64,000 nucleotides of DNA from Lactuca virosa (Eukaryota > Streptophyta > Magnoliopsida > Asterales > Asteraceae): positions 240,786,328 through 240,850,327 of the forward strand of contig CAKMRJ010005523.1 in NCBI GenBank assembly GCA_928212115.1, read 5' to 3'. A program made the position numbers and the translations under genes. Under the pieces are notes generated by a model. The model was not told where the DNA came from and made no database searches. It saw only the letters and a program-made list of their open reading frames with translations. Position 1 is the first letter of the stretch, and each line of letters starts with the position of its first letter. Of the stretch, positions 12,074 through 24,208 are shown one piece after another.

Positions 12074-15000
12074 ATGGCTGCCTCATCTGAAACCACATCT
12101 TTTGTTGGTCAAACTGCTTCAACTGTCATGCTAAACATCAAGCCAAACCAGAATTTGACTCTGGATCTTGATTCATCCCATTACACTGATACACTCAAGC
12201 CGATACTCGAATGCTTGCGTTACTCTCTACTGGCTCAAGCCCTAACAATGGTTGAATCTGTCCCATTGGTTCTTCTGTCCAAAGCGTACACTTTTGCAAA
12301 CTACAGCCAAAATGAAGGTATGATTACCTTTGAGATTAGTTCACACAAAACTTCCATCTCCAAAGCCCGGTTCTGCAGGATGCTAGGTTTTTCTACTACA
12401 GAAGGTCTTCTCGATCCTGAATCAGTCTCTTTATCTACTATCATAGAGATGTTCTATCAAATGGGGTATATTGGAGATATCTTACTGCTATCGAAGTTCA
12501 GGAAGCCCAATCTTCCTCCTATGTAGAATGGAATCTTTACACTCTTTTTTAAAAGCTTTTCTGAGAAAGTTATAGGGTCTGGCAGTGCGAGTAAGTTCTT
12601 CTGCACGCTTATGTACGGTCTCTACACTCGAGTTAACCTAGATTATGGTTCAATTCTTTGGGCACAACTTGTTCAGAGCACACTCTCCACTTCCAGGCAT
12701 TCATAGATTTCATGTGCTCACTTTTAGTCCATCATCGTCGAACGTGCCATTGTTCGCCTCAAGATTCCATCAAAAGATGACTCTTTAATGGTTGCCATTC
12801 CTATCATGCATACTTCCAACTTTATGTTGTCTGATCCTACCAAGTTTAGCTTCATTGGGTCTATTCCAGAAACCATGTTACTGAATGTTCCTTCTGATAA
12901 TCGCGTTGTGAGTGAATACCGAAAGAAGTCGGCATCTGGTGTTCATCCTATGCCAGAAGATCTGCGAAAGGCTATTGATGAGGAAAACAAACCAAAACGT
13001 AGGGTAAAGCGAAAGGGTACAGCAGGTCCATCCGAAACTGTCACAACTCCGAAGAAGAAAGTTAAGAAGGCTGCTCGGAAACCAAGCTCCCCATCCCCGA
13101 TACATGAGCCCTCGGAGTCTAGGACTCATTCAAAATTTCATGAAGGTGAACCTGTTCAGAACGAGGCTGACGATACTGCTGCCACCTCGGAACCACCACG
13201 CACTACTCCAATTTCGAAGGTATCTTCTCCACTTACCACAACTATGCCATTTTTTGATTCTTTTCAAATGCATACTCCACCCCCATCTCGAATCAACACT
13301 TCATCTCCAATCACTAAAACTATTCCTATCTCTACCATTCCTCTATTATCACCAAAGACTTCTGGTGGAGTCTCCATGCCACAAATCTCTATTCTATTGT
13401 CTACTCCATTCTTTACCGACTCAACTACAACAACAACAATAGCAGCAACGAGTATACCTGAAGTGACTGTCAACGTATCTGATACGGGGGGCGGGTGCTT
13501 TCAGTGTTACTGTCGGTCCAAGCACTTCCACATCTTCTCATCTACGCGAAGATGATCTGGAAGTTATGTATGGGGATGATCACGACGACTTTTAGAATTT
13601 TGTTTTTAGCCCATTCACCTTTCATCAAGCAAGTGACGATGAAGAAGCCCCAATGACGAAAGGGTAGTTCAAAGCACTCAATGAAAAATTGGATTCTCTA
13701 CTGGAGTCTTCAAAATCCTCGTCAAATTATGAGTATTTGATTCAGTCTTGTAAAGCATTAATCGAGACGTTAACCAAGGAGCATGCCAAAAGCCTGGCCG
13801 CATCTACCAAAGTAGTTGAGAATTCAAAGAAAACTGTTAAGGAAATGACCGAAAGAGTCGAAAACTAGATGCTGAAGTCAAGTAGTTTATGGCTGATTTC
13901 CGAAACCCATCTGATAAGAACACTGCAGCAGCTAACAAAGTCATTATGAGTCTCAGAACTACTTTACAAATTGAAAGAGAAGCCTTTTCTCGTGTTCAGG
14001 GTGAACTACAAACTGAATCCTCTGAGATGATTACTTCTGTTGTTTCGAAGATCTAGCAGCTTCAGAAAGATCTTGCTGCTGAAAATACGATCACGGATAA
14101 ACTGGATCAGAAAACTGAGAAGGCTAATGTTCTATCTGTTAAGCCGAATTACGCAACCACGCGTCTGGATCACCTGGAATCCGAGAAGACTATATACCAA
14201 AGTTGTATTTCGGAAATTAATCAGTTCTTGCAAGGCCTCATTGAGTCTCGCGATTCAACGCTCACTATCTTAGTCCGTCAGTACCTCTCTGACAAACTTA
14301 AGCTTGTCTTCGCGCTGCTCAACCAATGATAGGGTGTTTCGGGAAGCAGTTCTATTCCAAAACAAAGGGGAGATAATGTTACCAAATAAAGTCACAAAGA
14401 AGAACCCCAACCCCAACCTAAGCCAAAATGAGATAAGCATCATGAACAGAAACCAAAAGTTGACCAAAAGGGTAATGAAGCTTCTGGGTCAAAAGGAAAA
14501 GAAAATATTGATGATGATGATGATGATGAAGAGGTGTTTGCTGAAGGAGAAAATCTTGTCAGGAAACAGAGGAATAAAGAGCTTGATGAAATTTTACGTG
14601 TTAGAAAAGAATTGGAAGCTTAAGAAAAGGAAGCCTTTGCTGCGAAAGTTACCTTGAAAACACAGGAATCTCTCTTTCCTCCTTGGACCATGGAAAGGAT
14701 TCTGAATGAGGTTGCTGACAATCCAAGCTTACATTGGTTGGAGCCTATGGTATCCTTCGAACTGGTGAATTCGGCTGATTCTCAGTTTGATTTTCCAGTT
14801 ACTCCGAGGGCATTCCTATTTAGATGCTTTGAGCATATTAAGAGGGCACCACTCTCAGATTATGATGGCAACCACATGCTATTATCATTCTAACTCAAGT
14901 ATGGAAGACCTCAACTTCAGATATTGAGCTTGTAGAAGATGGTTTCGGTAAAGGTTTATGCACCGTTTCCGACTGATAATTTTGTTAATGTCAAGTTTAA

Positions 15001-15529
15001 AGGTTACAGAGGATCAAGTCGTACCGAAGTCGAGTTCACTCTTGCTGATTTACCTAGCATGAATCTGAATGACTGGATTTCTCTGTTGCTCATCTAGTCT
15101 AAGGATGAACAGAAGTTTGAACCAATAATTGCTCATTTGAAAAGAATGTTGATTTGCTATATTCATGAAGTAGCAAAGATGGATATAGAAATTGTTGTTG
15201 TTTTAAAGAAAAAGCTAGTTGTGAAACCTGAACCAGAATCAAAGTACTTCCGAAAGCTGAAGCTGGGTAAAATCAATAAATAAAATTCGAATGTTGTCTA
15301 CCAGCGAAAGGATGGCGAAAAGGTTGTAAAAAGCATGTTCTTTTTACTCGACAAACATTTATACTCCACGATTGCTCTGGACAGCATTTTAGGTCTAGTT
15401 GAAGCTACAAAGTCAAACAACGCTGATGATCTGAAGTGCTTTACTGACATGATCAGATGGTATCTCATGATCCGAAATATCCTTCTGAATCTGATGACCC
15501 GGTTGTTCAAGACTGAAAAGAAACAACAA
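12074..15529 (+). pseudogene. Element D additional 3' ORF (function unknown, position of the envelope-like ORF of SIRE elements)
   Basis: The likely start is MAASSETTSFVGQ at 12074; an in-frame ATG at 12020 is also possible. The N-terminal part (12074-12526) is globular with KARFCRMLGFSTTEG and IIEMFYQMGYIGDI. It continues in frame through stops at 12524, 12703 and 12727 to 12788-13555, which has a basic KPKRRVKRK / KKKVKKAARK patch and a Ser/Thr/Pro-rich stretch. Later parts are Lys/Glu-rich and probably coiled coil, with an acidic run from a GAT repeat near 14508-14530. The end reads EKKQQ and the original TGA is at 44334-44336, beyond the Mutator-like insertion. Full length would be near 1,150 codons. 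I see no clear signal peptide or transmembrane segment, so an envelope role is doubtful. A second copy of the C-terminal half is at 38823-40759. Confidence 0.7.
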
Positions 15530-16460
15530 GGGTAAATTACACCAATCGTCCCTCGTGTAGGTGTCAGAAAACACATTTAGTCCCTATTTTCAAAAATTAA
15601 CTCGGACTGTCCCTTGTTTGGTTAAAATTTGCACGTTTCATCCCTCGTAAGTTTAAATTTGCAAGATTCATCCCTTACGAGTCATTAAATGACTATTATT
15701 CCCTTTTGTATATATTTTCTAATTAATTTAAATGTTATAATAATTATTATTAATTTAAAAATAAAAGAAAATAAACCCAACGTCCCTACCACCCTACCCC
15801 CCCCCCCCCCCACCTTCCTTTTGCTTATCTCTCTTCCTACCTTTTCTGTTAACTCTTGAAAAACCATTGATCCACCACTTTCGGCCAACCACCACCGGAG
15901 CACGCCCCTTAAAGTCAAAATCCGACCACTTTTTTTTGTTTGTAGACTCCCCTATTGACAGAACCATCAACCATTTTTTTCATGAACACCGCCTTCACCA
16001 TGAACCACTTCATCGGGAACACCGGTCGCCCATCACGGAACCCAACCTCCACACCACCTGTTTCTAACCTCTACACCACCGAAAACATCAACCGTTGCTG
16101 CCACCACCCTCGAAAATTTTTGTCTTCAAATGCTAGCAGCTAACAATTAAACCTGATGCTGAATATCGACAACCATTTCTGAAACTCACCTTCACCAAAA
16201 CTGCCAAGAACTGCCACGAAATCAGGCCCTAAAAACCTTTTCAAACACCTCCTGGAATATGATCCCTTCTCCGTCTTTATCGTTGATGGAAAAGATTTGG
16301 GTTCGATCTAAGCTTGCTTCTCCAATATGGATCTCCCTCTTCTCCGATTTAAAAGTTTAGGGTTCATTTTTAAGATTTGAATGATGACCAGTGGTGGTTA
16401 TAGGAGGTACTGGCGGTGATAGCTGGAGGTGTCGGACATTATAAAGATGATAGTGAAGAG

Positions 16461-16505
<45 letters not shown>

Positions 16506-16877
16506 TAAGAGAAAAAAAGAGTGGCAGAGATGACCGATCGAATTCAAAGAAGAAGAAGAAGAAGAAGAAGAAGAAGAAAGGAATTTGGGGAAAGGGGAGG
16601 GGTGGCTTGGTGGAGTCGGCCGGAGATGTCGTCGGAGTATTGAAGTCGGCCGAAGGTGTCGTCGGGGTCGCCATTGTGGGTGGTGATGGTGGATAGGAGG
16701 TGTTTTGAAGAAGAAAGAGGGGGGCGAGTTATCAACGTATGTTTAGGGCCCCCATTTCTTTTTAAAAGTTTTTTTAATAAATAAATCAATAAATAAACAA
16801 TAATTACAAACAAACAGAAAAATAAATCAAAAAAGAAATAAATAAGGGAAAATGGTCTTTTTATAACTAGAGGATGA
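15530..16877. mobile_element. Mutator-like TIR element, copy 1 (left part only)
   Basis: It begins GGGTAAATTACACCAATCGT right after AAACAACAA (15521-15529), the 9-bp duplication also found after the right end in copy 2 (44325-44333). The left inverted repeat runs about 110 bp. The interior has a C-homopolymer near 15797, an (AG)n tract near 16466-16502 and an (AAG)n tract near 16545-16578, but no transposase. Element A is inserted at 16878, and the right end of this copy was lost at the duplication junction. The short Pro/His-rich ORFs over it are not convincing genes, although the CT-rich leader-like sequence at 15830-16340 could be captured host DNA. Confidence 0.8.
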
Positions 16878-17841
16878 TGTCACACCCCCAAACCAGGATG
16901 GCGGAAACATCCGGGGGTGGATGACTTTCATGTACTGTATCATAACATCATGCATAATAATGACCAAAGCAAACAAGACCATCATATATATAATTGAAAA
17001 ACTTACATCATTGTAAGTGTTACATGTTTCAAAAATCAATTACAATATGATGACAAAAGAATTGTTTGACGCCTTAGCGTCTCATTCTCAAAAGCCGGTG
17101 GTTACCTGTTTATTGATTCACTGAGAATACAAGTCCTTTGAAAAAGTGTCAACAATTAAGTCGGTGAGTTCATAAGAGTTTTTATGAATAATTGTAAGCC
17201 TTTCCGTATAAAATAATCATGTTTGTTTCTAGAAAATCCGATATTTTCCATAAAATGAGTTGTAGTCTTAAATGTTCCAAGACCGAAATGTACCAGTATC
17301 TTCAATACTTAAAATAGTAGTATGTAGTTATATTCGTATATAAAACCGTTTGAAGAAATGTGTTTTCTTGTAAAATAAACGTATCGTCGTTTCCCCATGT
17401 GAGTTTTCATAATTGTGCTAAAAATGAAGTTTCCTGTCGCGACGTTCTTCATGCGTTGAAGTGTTTATGATATTTTTCACCCATAACCTGTCGCTCTGAC
17501 TGTAGCTAACAGTCAGTGTGTGGGATCATCAGTCCCGTATAGATACATACACAAGTATCACGCTCTCTTATGGGAGATTCCGGTTATAAAACAGGATTTT
17601 CGTGTATACCTCAGTTAGGTACGATGAAGACAATGTCTCACAAATTTATTCAACGAGAGTACGTGTTTTTGTAATGAAAACGTTTGTATATGTAATTATC
17701 CCATTTTTCCAGGATAATAATCAAAATGACGTAAAGCAATTATATATGTACTTTATATAATTACACAATTTTCTCAACGGGTAGTAAAAAATTTGTACTA
17801 AATAATTTTTATATAGTTTAATGTAGTAAATAATTTGTACT

Positions 17842-17843
<2 letters not shown>

Positions 17844-17914
<71 letters not shown>
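17844..17914. repeat. (TA)n microsatellite inside the A LTR
   Basis: About 35 TA units. The same tract occurs at 37986-38061 and 43089-43151 in the other A LTR copies with different lengths, so it is a variable internal part of the LTR. Confidence 0.95.
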
Positions 17915-17918
<4 letters not shown>

Positions 17919-19634
17919 TAATGTAGTGTATTTTGTACTTGTTTTTCATATATTTATGTTTTTATCAAAACTTTGTATGTAAAAATATACGAGGTTGGTA
18001 GTAAAGCCATTTCACGTATTTATCAATTTTCGTAAAAATAGTAATTAAACGTATTTAAATGTTTGCGTTTTAACGTAAATTTTCTTGTGTGTTACTTGTA
18101 TTCCCCCCTAAAACATAGAAAAAGTCTTGAAAATGTAGGGGTATGAACTCACCTCGAGTGTGTTCTTGGCTAGATAACGAGGTAAAAACGATGATCTTCG
18201 AGTTAGAATACGTGAAGATAGTCGTATCCTAATGGTTTTAAACACATAATGACATGTGTAAATTTGATGAAACTAGTATTAGATAACATACAACACTATA
18301 TTAACAAGAAGATACTTACAATAGTTCCTAAGGAATCAACTTCTGGTATTAACTTCCTGGAAGGTATGAATGTGTTACAAGGGATTAATATCTGAATGTT
18401 GAAGGTACTTCTTTGATAGAATTGTAGTGAAATATGTTTAACTGAGAAATGTTTTGAAGGGGTCCTAAATCGTGTTTATATAGGAAGGAAAAGATAAGGT
18501 GAAGTGATGTTTACAATTGTAAATGTAATTATCTCATTGGGAAGCTAATCCACCAATCAAGTTGCAACACTAGTGGACCAAGTGGGTGATTTCGGCCAAG
18601 GCATGACCGAAATCACCTTGATTTCGGTTTGGTATCAACCAAGAATGGGTGATTTCGGTCCTAGCAAATGAGATTTCGGTCCATGTGGTCCATAGGTGTA
18701 ACGCCCGTAGATCCGGGCTAGTCAATTTAAAGACAATGAGCGTCAAAAATGACTTTTTGATAGAAGATTATTTAGAATAAATAATCTTAACCAAGTTGTA
18801 TAATATGTCTCAAGGTTTCCGTACATATAAAGAACGCCGAAATCCGAGTTATAACGAAGAAGTTATGACCCGTCGAAGTTTCGCGACGGAACCGACACAA
18901 TACCGGGAAGTGTAAATAGTGAATTTACGATAGAGCGACTTTTAGCCTTAGTGATCTAAACGAAAGTTGTAGAATACGTTAAACCGAGAGCGTCCATAAA
19001 AAGAACGCCCAAATCTGACTTCGTATGAGGAAGTTATGATTTTTCGAAGTTTCGGCTTAGCAGTGTACAGCCCGGAATTCGAATATAAGATCGAGCGGTT
19101 TTTAGCCGAAACAACCTAAATGAGAATCGAAGATCTCGTTAATAGTAGTGTAACAATAAAAGGACAGACGAAAACGGACGTCGGATGAAGAAGTTATGAG
19201 ATTTTAACGGACCAATCATGTCCCGGCCTGTTAATAATATAACTTTTAAAATAGATTCAAAATTAGCCGATGGAGTCTAAACAAAAGTTGTAGAGTACGT
19301 TCCCGCCTACGCGTGAATAAAAAGAACGTCGAAAACGGAGCTGGTATGCAAAAGATACGAATTTTTAAAGTTTAGACTCGAATTTGTGAAGCCTGTTGCT
19401 CGATTGATGACGTGGCAAGATCCTAGCCGTTCATCGCTGATCAGGCCTCGCACTAGATGAAGACACGTCGCCTTCGCTCTACGCCCCGCGTCCGAGGTTG
19501 GGTACACCCAGCGTACCTCGGTCTTATCCAGGTCCGATGCAAGTGCGAGCCAGCTGTGCGAAGCTGGCAACCTCATCCGAACTACGCCCAGCGTAGTGCT
19601 GCTGAACACGCAGCGTAGTCCGAAGCCAGGCGCC

Positions 19635-19642
19635 TATAAATA
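19635..19642 (+). promoter_or_regulatory. TATA box of the solo LTR
   Basis: TATAAATA sits in a GCCTATAAATAGGC palindrome, about 45 bp before a CTCTCTCTCTCTAATTAG leader-like stretch. It is the best core promoter candidate of this LTR. Confidence 0.6.
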
Positions 19643-20528
19643 GGCTACGAAGGGTTTCGAGTTTTTCACACATTTTCCACCTCTCTCTCTCTAATTAGTT
19701 TCTCTCTCTAGCCTATCCTAACCCTCCTAAACCCTAGGGAACCCCCCCTAGCACCCGAAGGAAGCCCCGAGGCTCCCGGAGTCCCGAGAAAAAGGGTATT
19801 TCGGTTCTGAAACGCTGCTCCAAGCGAAGCCCGGTTTTCTATAAAACCCGCTGTAAGTGAGCTACGCCTATGCAATTTTTAATATAGCTTTTAAATAATT
19901 ATAGTAACATTATTAGGACCTTAAAATAATTATTTGGGCTATTATTATGAGTTATATAGAGTGTTGTTTAACGCTTATATAATAATAATAATAATAATAG
20001 CTAGACTATTAATTAGTCGTGGTTAACGTTAGACTAAACCCTAGTGGTATTGATACTAGGTTTTGTCAAGGGAAAATTGTTTTGAGATAACGAAGTGTTG
20101 TCCGAGTACCGAGTCACCACCTTAACAAGTGAGTGCATAGTTACTTTCATCTTACACATAGATATGAAGTATTTTATATAAATTACGTGCTATGTGTGCA
20201 TATTATCTGTATACTTGCTATCTATGCTGGATGAACGATTTTATACAAGTTTTATATGATTTAAATTGTATATGTATTTATATCTACATAATATGTTGGG
20301 TAAAACATGGGTAGATGAAATATGAGTTGGATGATGAGTTGAGAGGTGATATAGACCATGAGGTAAGGGTGAGAGGTGGACGATGTGAGAAGCCTTTTTC
20401 CCAAATGCTGGCCCCGTCATCTAGCAGAGTATGGACGACAACCACGGACTATTCTAGACAGTCCAGTGGAACACTAGCAGGCTCGCAACCTGTAGGTGTT
20501 GTGAACGATGTGTTCACCCGGTGTACTC

Positions 20529-20790
20529 TAAACCTTGGCGATCATGCAGACTTGGTGCCAAAACCCTGGCGACTATGCTGACTTAGTGGCTGTTGTATAA
20601 ACCCTGGCGACTATGCGGACTTAGTGCCAAAACCCTGGCGACTATGCGGACTTAGTGCCAAAACCCTGGCGACTATGCGAACTTAGTGCCTGTTGTATAA
20701 ACCCTGGCAACTATGCAGACTTAGTGCCTAAACCCTGGCGACTATGCAGAGTTAGTGCCTAAACCCTGGTAACGATGGACTTCGTGTCGA
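20529..20790 (+). repeat. Tandem repeat array inside the solo LTR (about 8 units of 29-39 bp)
   Basis: Units have the form AAACCCTGGCGACTATGCGG followed by ACTTAGTGCC. Two length classes alternate because some units carry an extra TGTTGTAT spacer. The first and last units are more diverged. Confidence 0.9.
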
Positions 20791-21565
20791 TTCCTTAGGA
20801 TGATCCTTAGGAATGAATGAACGAGGAATAATTTATTCTTAGGGTAGATCCTTAAGAGTAAAGAAGATAATGGGGATGGGTAATTGGGTTGATTGTTTAA
20901 TGTTTAAACATAATAATTATATTATTGTGGGTTGAAAACCCTATGTACTCACCAGGTTTCCCAACCTGACCCACTCCAGCTTATTTCTATCACAGGTGTC
21001 GATGTGAAGTTACATTACACTAAGAGATTTAAAAGAGATGTAGATCACTAATGTAAATGAATGTAAGTTTTGTTTATGCTTATGTTTCTGTATTAACGAT
21101 GACATCCCAAATGTTTTTAAAAATGAATAAAAATACATTTCTTCAGAAATGCTTTGATAACGAATTTATCATGTTTTACTAGGAACAAATTCCGCAACAT
21201 TTTTATTAAAAGAAGTACTCTGATTTTTATAAGGCATAAACAAAATCGGTCTTTTCTTGCCGAGAAAATGGAGATGTCACAATAGGCTTGAGATTTCGGT
21301 CCTTCACAACCGAAAACCCTTGATTTTAGATTCCCAAAACCGAAATCCCTTATGTTATGTATAATTTCAGGCTTTTAGATTGATCTATTTGACTTGTGTT
21401 GACTTTCAAAGGCTCATTACCACATGTTTTCAAAGTATATATTTACTTACACAATTTATGCCTTTTGGCTATAATTGATTTATTGCAACAAGGTTAAGAT
21501 GTGGTTTTACTTATATATAATACACTTTCAGACTTTGCTTGATTCCAAATTTTCCAGTTGTCACA

Positions 21566-21580
21566 TCATCCCCCCGTTAG
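21566..21580 (-). other. Polypurine tract of element A
   Basis: On the minus strand TCTAACGGGGGGATGA directly precedes the 3' LTR start. The G-rich run is the likely plus-strand primer. Confidence 0.65.
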
Positions 21581-21619
21581 AGGGAATTTCATCCTGAAAT
21601 TAGCATTCTGAGTAGGACT

Positions 21620-22790
21620 TCAAGTGTTGGGGAAAGGATGTGGGTACTTTTGTTTCACTTGATCTTCTCGTTCCCAGGTGTATTCTGGCCCTCGCTTGGT
21701 GTTCCAACAGACTTTTACTATGGATATACAACTTTGCCTTGTTCTCTTGATTTCCCTATCCATGATTTCCACTGGCTCTTCGATGAAGTTGAGACCCTCA
21801 TTTAACTCGATTTCAATAAGTGGGATTACAAGAGTCTCATCGGACAGACACTTCTTTAAATTGGATACGTGGAAGGTGGGATGTACGTTACTAAGTTCTT
21901 GGGGTAGTCGAAGTTTGTAAGCTACCGGGCCGATTCTAGCTAGGATCTCAAATGGTCTGATATACCTTGGATTCAAGTTTCCACATTTTTCAGAACGTAT
22001 CATTCCCTTCTAGGCTGAGACCTTTAATAGGACGATGTCACCAACCTGGAACTCCAAGCGTTTGCGTCGCTTATCTGCGTAGCTCTTTTTTTGGTCCCTA
22101 GATGCTTTCAACCGTTCGTGGATTTGAACAATTTTCTCCATAGTTTCCCGTATGATCTCGGGGCCAGTGAGAGTGCTTTCAGAAACTTGCCTATTTGCTA
22201 GTTGTGTGTCACCAACTTCAGCCCAGCACAGAGGTGATCTGCACTTGCGTCCGTAGAGGGCTTCGAATGGCGCGACTTTGATGCTAGTGTGATAGCTGTT
22301 ATTGTATGAGAATTCGATGAGTGGTAAATGGGTATCCCAAGCTTTACCAAAGTCTATCACAAAGGCTCTCAACATGTCCTCCAACGTCTGTATGGTTCTT
22401 TCTCTTTGCCCGTCAGTCTGGGGATGGTACGCTGTACTCATGTCGAGTTTGGTTCCCAAGGATTTTTGTAGTGACTTCCAGAATCGTGAGGTGAATCTAA
22501 TATCTCTGTCAGATATGATGGATATATGTACAGCATGTAATCGTACGATCTCTTTAATTTTGGTTCTGGTTAGCTTTTCCATCTTGTCGGTCTCTTTTAT
22601 TGGCAGGAAGTGTGCGGATTTGGTCAACCTGTCAACGATCAACTAGATGGTGTCGAGTCCACCTGTTGTCTTGGGTAACTTGGTGATGAAGTCCATGGTT
22701 ATCCGCTCCCACTTCCACTCGGGTATTTATGGTTGTTGTAGTAAACTCGAGGGCTTTTGGTATTCTACCTTGACCTTGGCGCAAGTCAGG
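21620..22790 (-). pseudogene. Element A integrase
   Basis: The minus-strand stretch 22642-22010 has IVDRLTKSAHFLPI, IISDRDIRFTSRFW and STAYHPQTDGQRERTIQTLE, i.e. the D,D,E core of Ty3 integrases, then KKSYADKRRKRLEFQVGD. A stop and a small frame break separate it from 22003-21620, the C-terminal part with the GPVAYKLRLPQELSNVHPTF pattern and a chromodomain-like tail (CWNTKRGPEYTWE). The zinc-binding N-terminus runs into 22793-22960. It is close to intact except for these breaks. Confidence 0.9.
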
Positions 22791-22792
22791 CA

Positions 22793-24200
22793 CTAGCCCA
22801 CATAGCTAGCGATTTCTGCTTTCATGTTTGGCCACCAATAAAATTTCTTGAGGTCCAGGTACATCTTGTCTGAACCAGGATGAACGGAGTATTTGGTCTT
22901 GTTAGCCTCGTCCATAACAACATCTCTGTACCCACCGAACTTTAGTGTCCAGATCCGATTCATGAGATAACGAGCTCCGTCACCCTTGACTTCTAGATTT
23001 TTATCCATTCCTCTCAAGGATTCACCTGTGACATTTTCAGATTTCAAGGCTTCCAGTTGGGCCTCTTTGATTTGTGTGGACAGATGTGAACGGATAGTTA
23101 TGGTCAACAACTTTACTTGACGGCCTGAGTACTCTTTTCGGCTGAGGGCATCTACTACTACATTGGCCTTGCCTGGATGATAACGAATTTCACATTCGTA
23201 ATCGTTTAGTAGCTCCACCCATCGTCGTTGCCTCATGTTAAGTTCCTTTTGATTGAAGATGTGCTGAAGACTTTTATGGTCCGTGAAGATTGTGCACTTC
23301 GTACCATAAAGACAGTGTCTCCAGATTTTAAAAACAAACACCACTGCTCCTAATTTGAGGTCATGCGTGGTGTAGTTAACTTCGTGAGTCTTAAGTTGTC
23401 TCGAGGCATAGGCAATTACCTTTCCTCGTTGCATGAGTACACACCCAAGACCCTGCTTTGACGCATCGCAATAGACCACAAAGTCTTACGTCCCTTCTGG
23501 GAGAGAAGATCGGGGCGTTGCATAGGGCTTGTTTTAGTGTTTGGAACACAGTTTCTTGTTTCTCCTCCCAGTTGAAGGTTACACTCTTCTGATTCAAGGT
23601 GGTGAGTAGCTTTGTGATCTTGGAGAAGTTTTGTATGAACCTCCTGTAGTAGCCAACGAGGCCTAAGAATTGACGAATTTCAGTTGGTGTTCTTGGTGCT
23701 TTCCAATTCTCAATTGCCTTGATTTTGGAGGGGTCCACATGTATCCCCTCATCGATGAATACTATCACTAATTTATCTAAGTAAGGTCTGCACACATGGG
23801 TCATTAGGTCCATGAACACTGCGCGTGCATTTGTTAATCCGAAGGGCATCACCACGAACTCGTAATGGCCGTAACGAGTCCGTAACGTCGTTTTGGAAAC
23901 ATCTTCCTCCTGGACTCGCAGTTGGTGGTAACCCGACCTCAGATCGATTTTTGAGAAGTAGCAGGCTCCCTGAAGTTGGTTAAATAGGTCATCGATTCGG
24001 GGTAGGGGATACCGGTTCTTGATGGTGAGTTTGTTCAACTCACTATAGTCAATGCACATGCGAAAAGATCTGTCTTTCTTCTTAACGAACTGAACTGGTG
24101 CTCACCAAGGTGAGAAACTTGGTCGGATAAATCCTTTGTTTATCAGTTCGTTTAGTTGACTGGATAATTCCTGCATTTCAGCCGGAGCCAATCGGTATAG
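22793..24200 (-). pseudogene. Element A reverse transcriptase and RNase H, with the RT active site cut
   Basis: The RT (24059-23391) has MCIDYSELNKLTIKNRYPLP and YGHYEFVVMPFGLTNA. At 23748-23765 the catalytic FIDD segment reads FIDEGIHVDP: the second aspartate and about 55 following residues of the palm are missing, as an in-frame deletion compared with element B. RNase H (23479-22793) keeps VYCDASKQGLGCVLMQ, TDHKSLQHIF and NVVVDALSR. A frameshift separates it from the RT near 23480. The RT cannot be active from this copy. Deletion size is judged by comparison with element B in this window. Confidence 0.9.
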
Positions 24201-24208
24201 AGTCTTGG

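Larger units (their letters stand above)
18697..21281 (+). mobile_element. Solo LTR (2585 bp) of a large-LTR retrotransposon
   Basis: It starts TGTAACGCCCGTAGATCCGG and ends GAGATGTCACA, flanked by a perfect ATAGG (18692-18696, 21282-21286). The uninterrupted target is visible at 43926-43930 in the duplicated LTR, which confirms the boundaries. No gag or pol is present. A TATA box TATAAATA (19635-19642) in the palindromic context GCCTATAAATAGGC is followed by a CT-rich leader (19680-19710). The orientation is taken from the TATA box. Short ORFs inside it are not genes. Confidence 0.88.
16878..21565 (-). repeat. 3' LTR of element A, split by a solo LTR
   Basis: On the minus strand the LTR starts TGTGACAACTGG at 21565 and ends GGTTTGGGGGTGTGACA at 16878. 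Without the insertion and one TSD copy it is about 2.1 kb. It matches the solo LTR at 42123-44210 almost base for base and the 5' LTR at 37014-38690 with more differences. It contains a (TA)n tract near 17845-17914 and a TATATAAA box on the minus strand near 18474-18482. Confidence 0.92.

Noticed and set aside
14304..14657. 117-residue ORF with a Met run (and its twin at 39534-39887)
   Set aside because: It is an out-of-frame reading of a GAT repeat; the extra ORF of element D uses another frame here (acidic run, then VFAEGENLVRKQRNKELDEI).
16357..16813. Phe/Leu/Ser-rich ORFs on the minus strand (also 41588-42057)
   Set aside because: They translate AG and AAG microsatellites inside the Mutator-like element.
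19720..19745. Telomere-like CCTAAACCCTAG
   Set aside because: Only one or two partial units occur in an LTR leader region; AAACCCTA-type motifs are common near plant transcription starts.
20529..20790. Regular direct repeats that could be read as a CRISPR-like array
   Set aside because: Units abut with no unique spacers, and the array lies inside a plant solo LTR.
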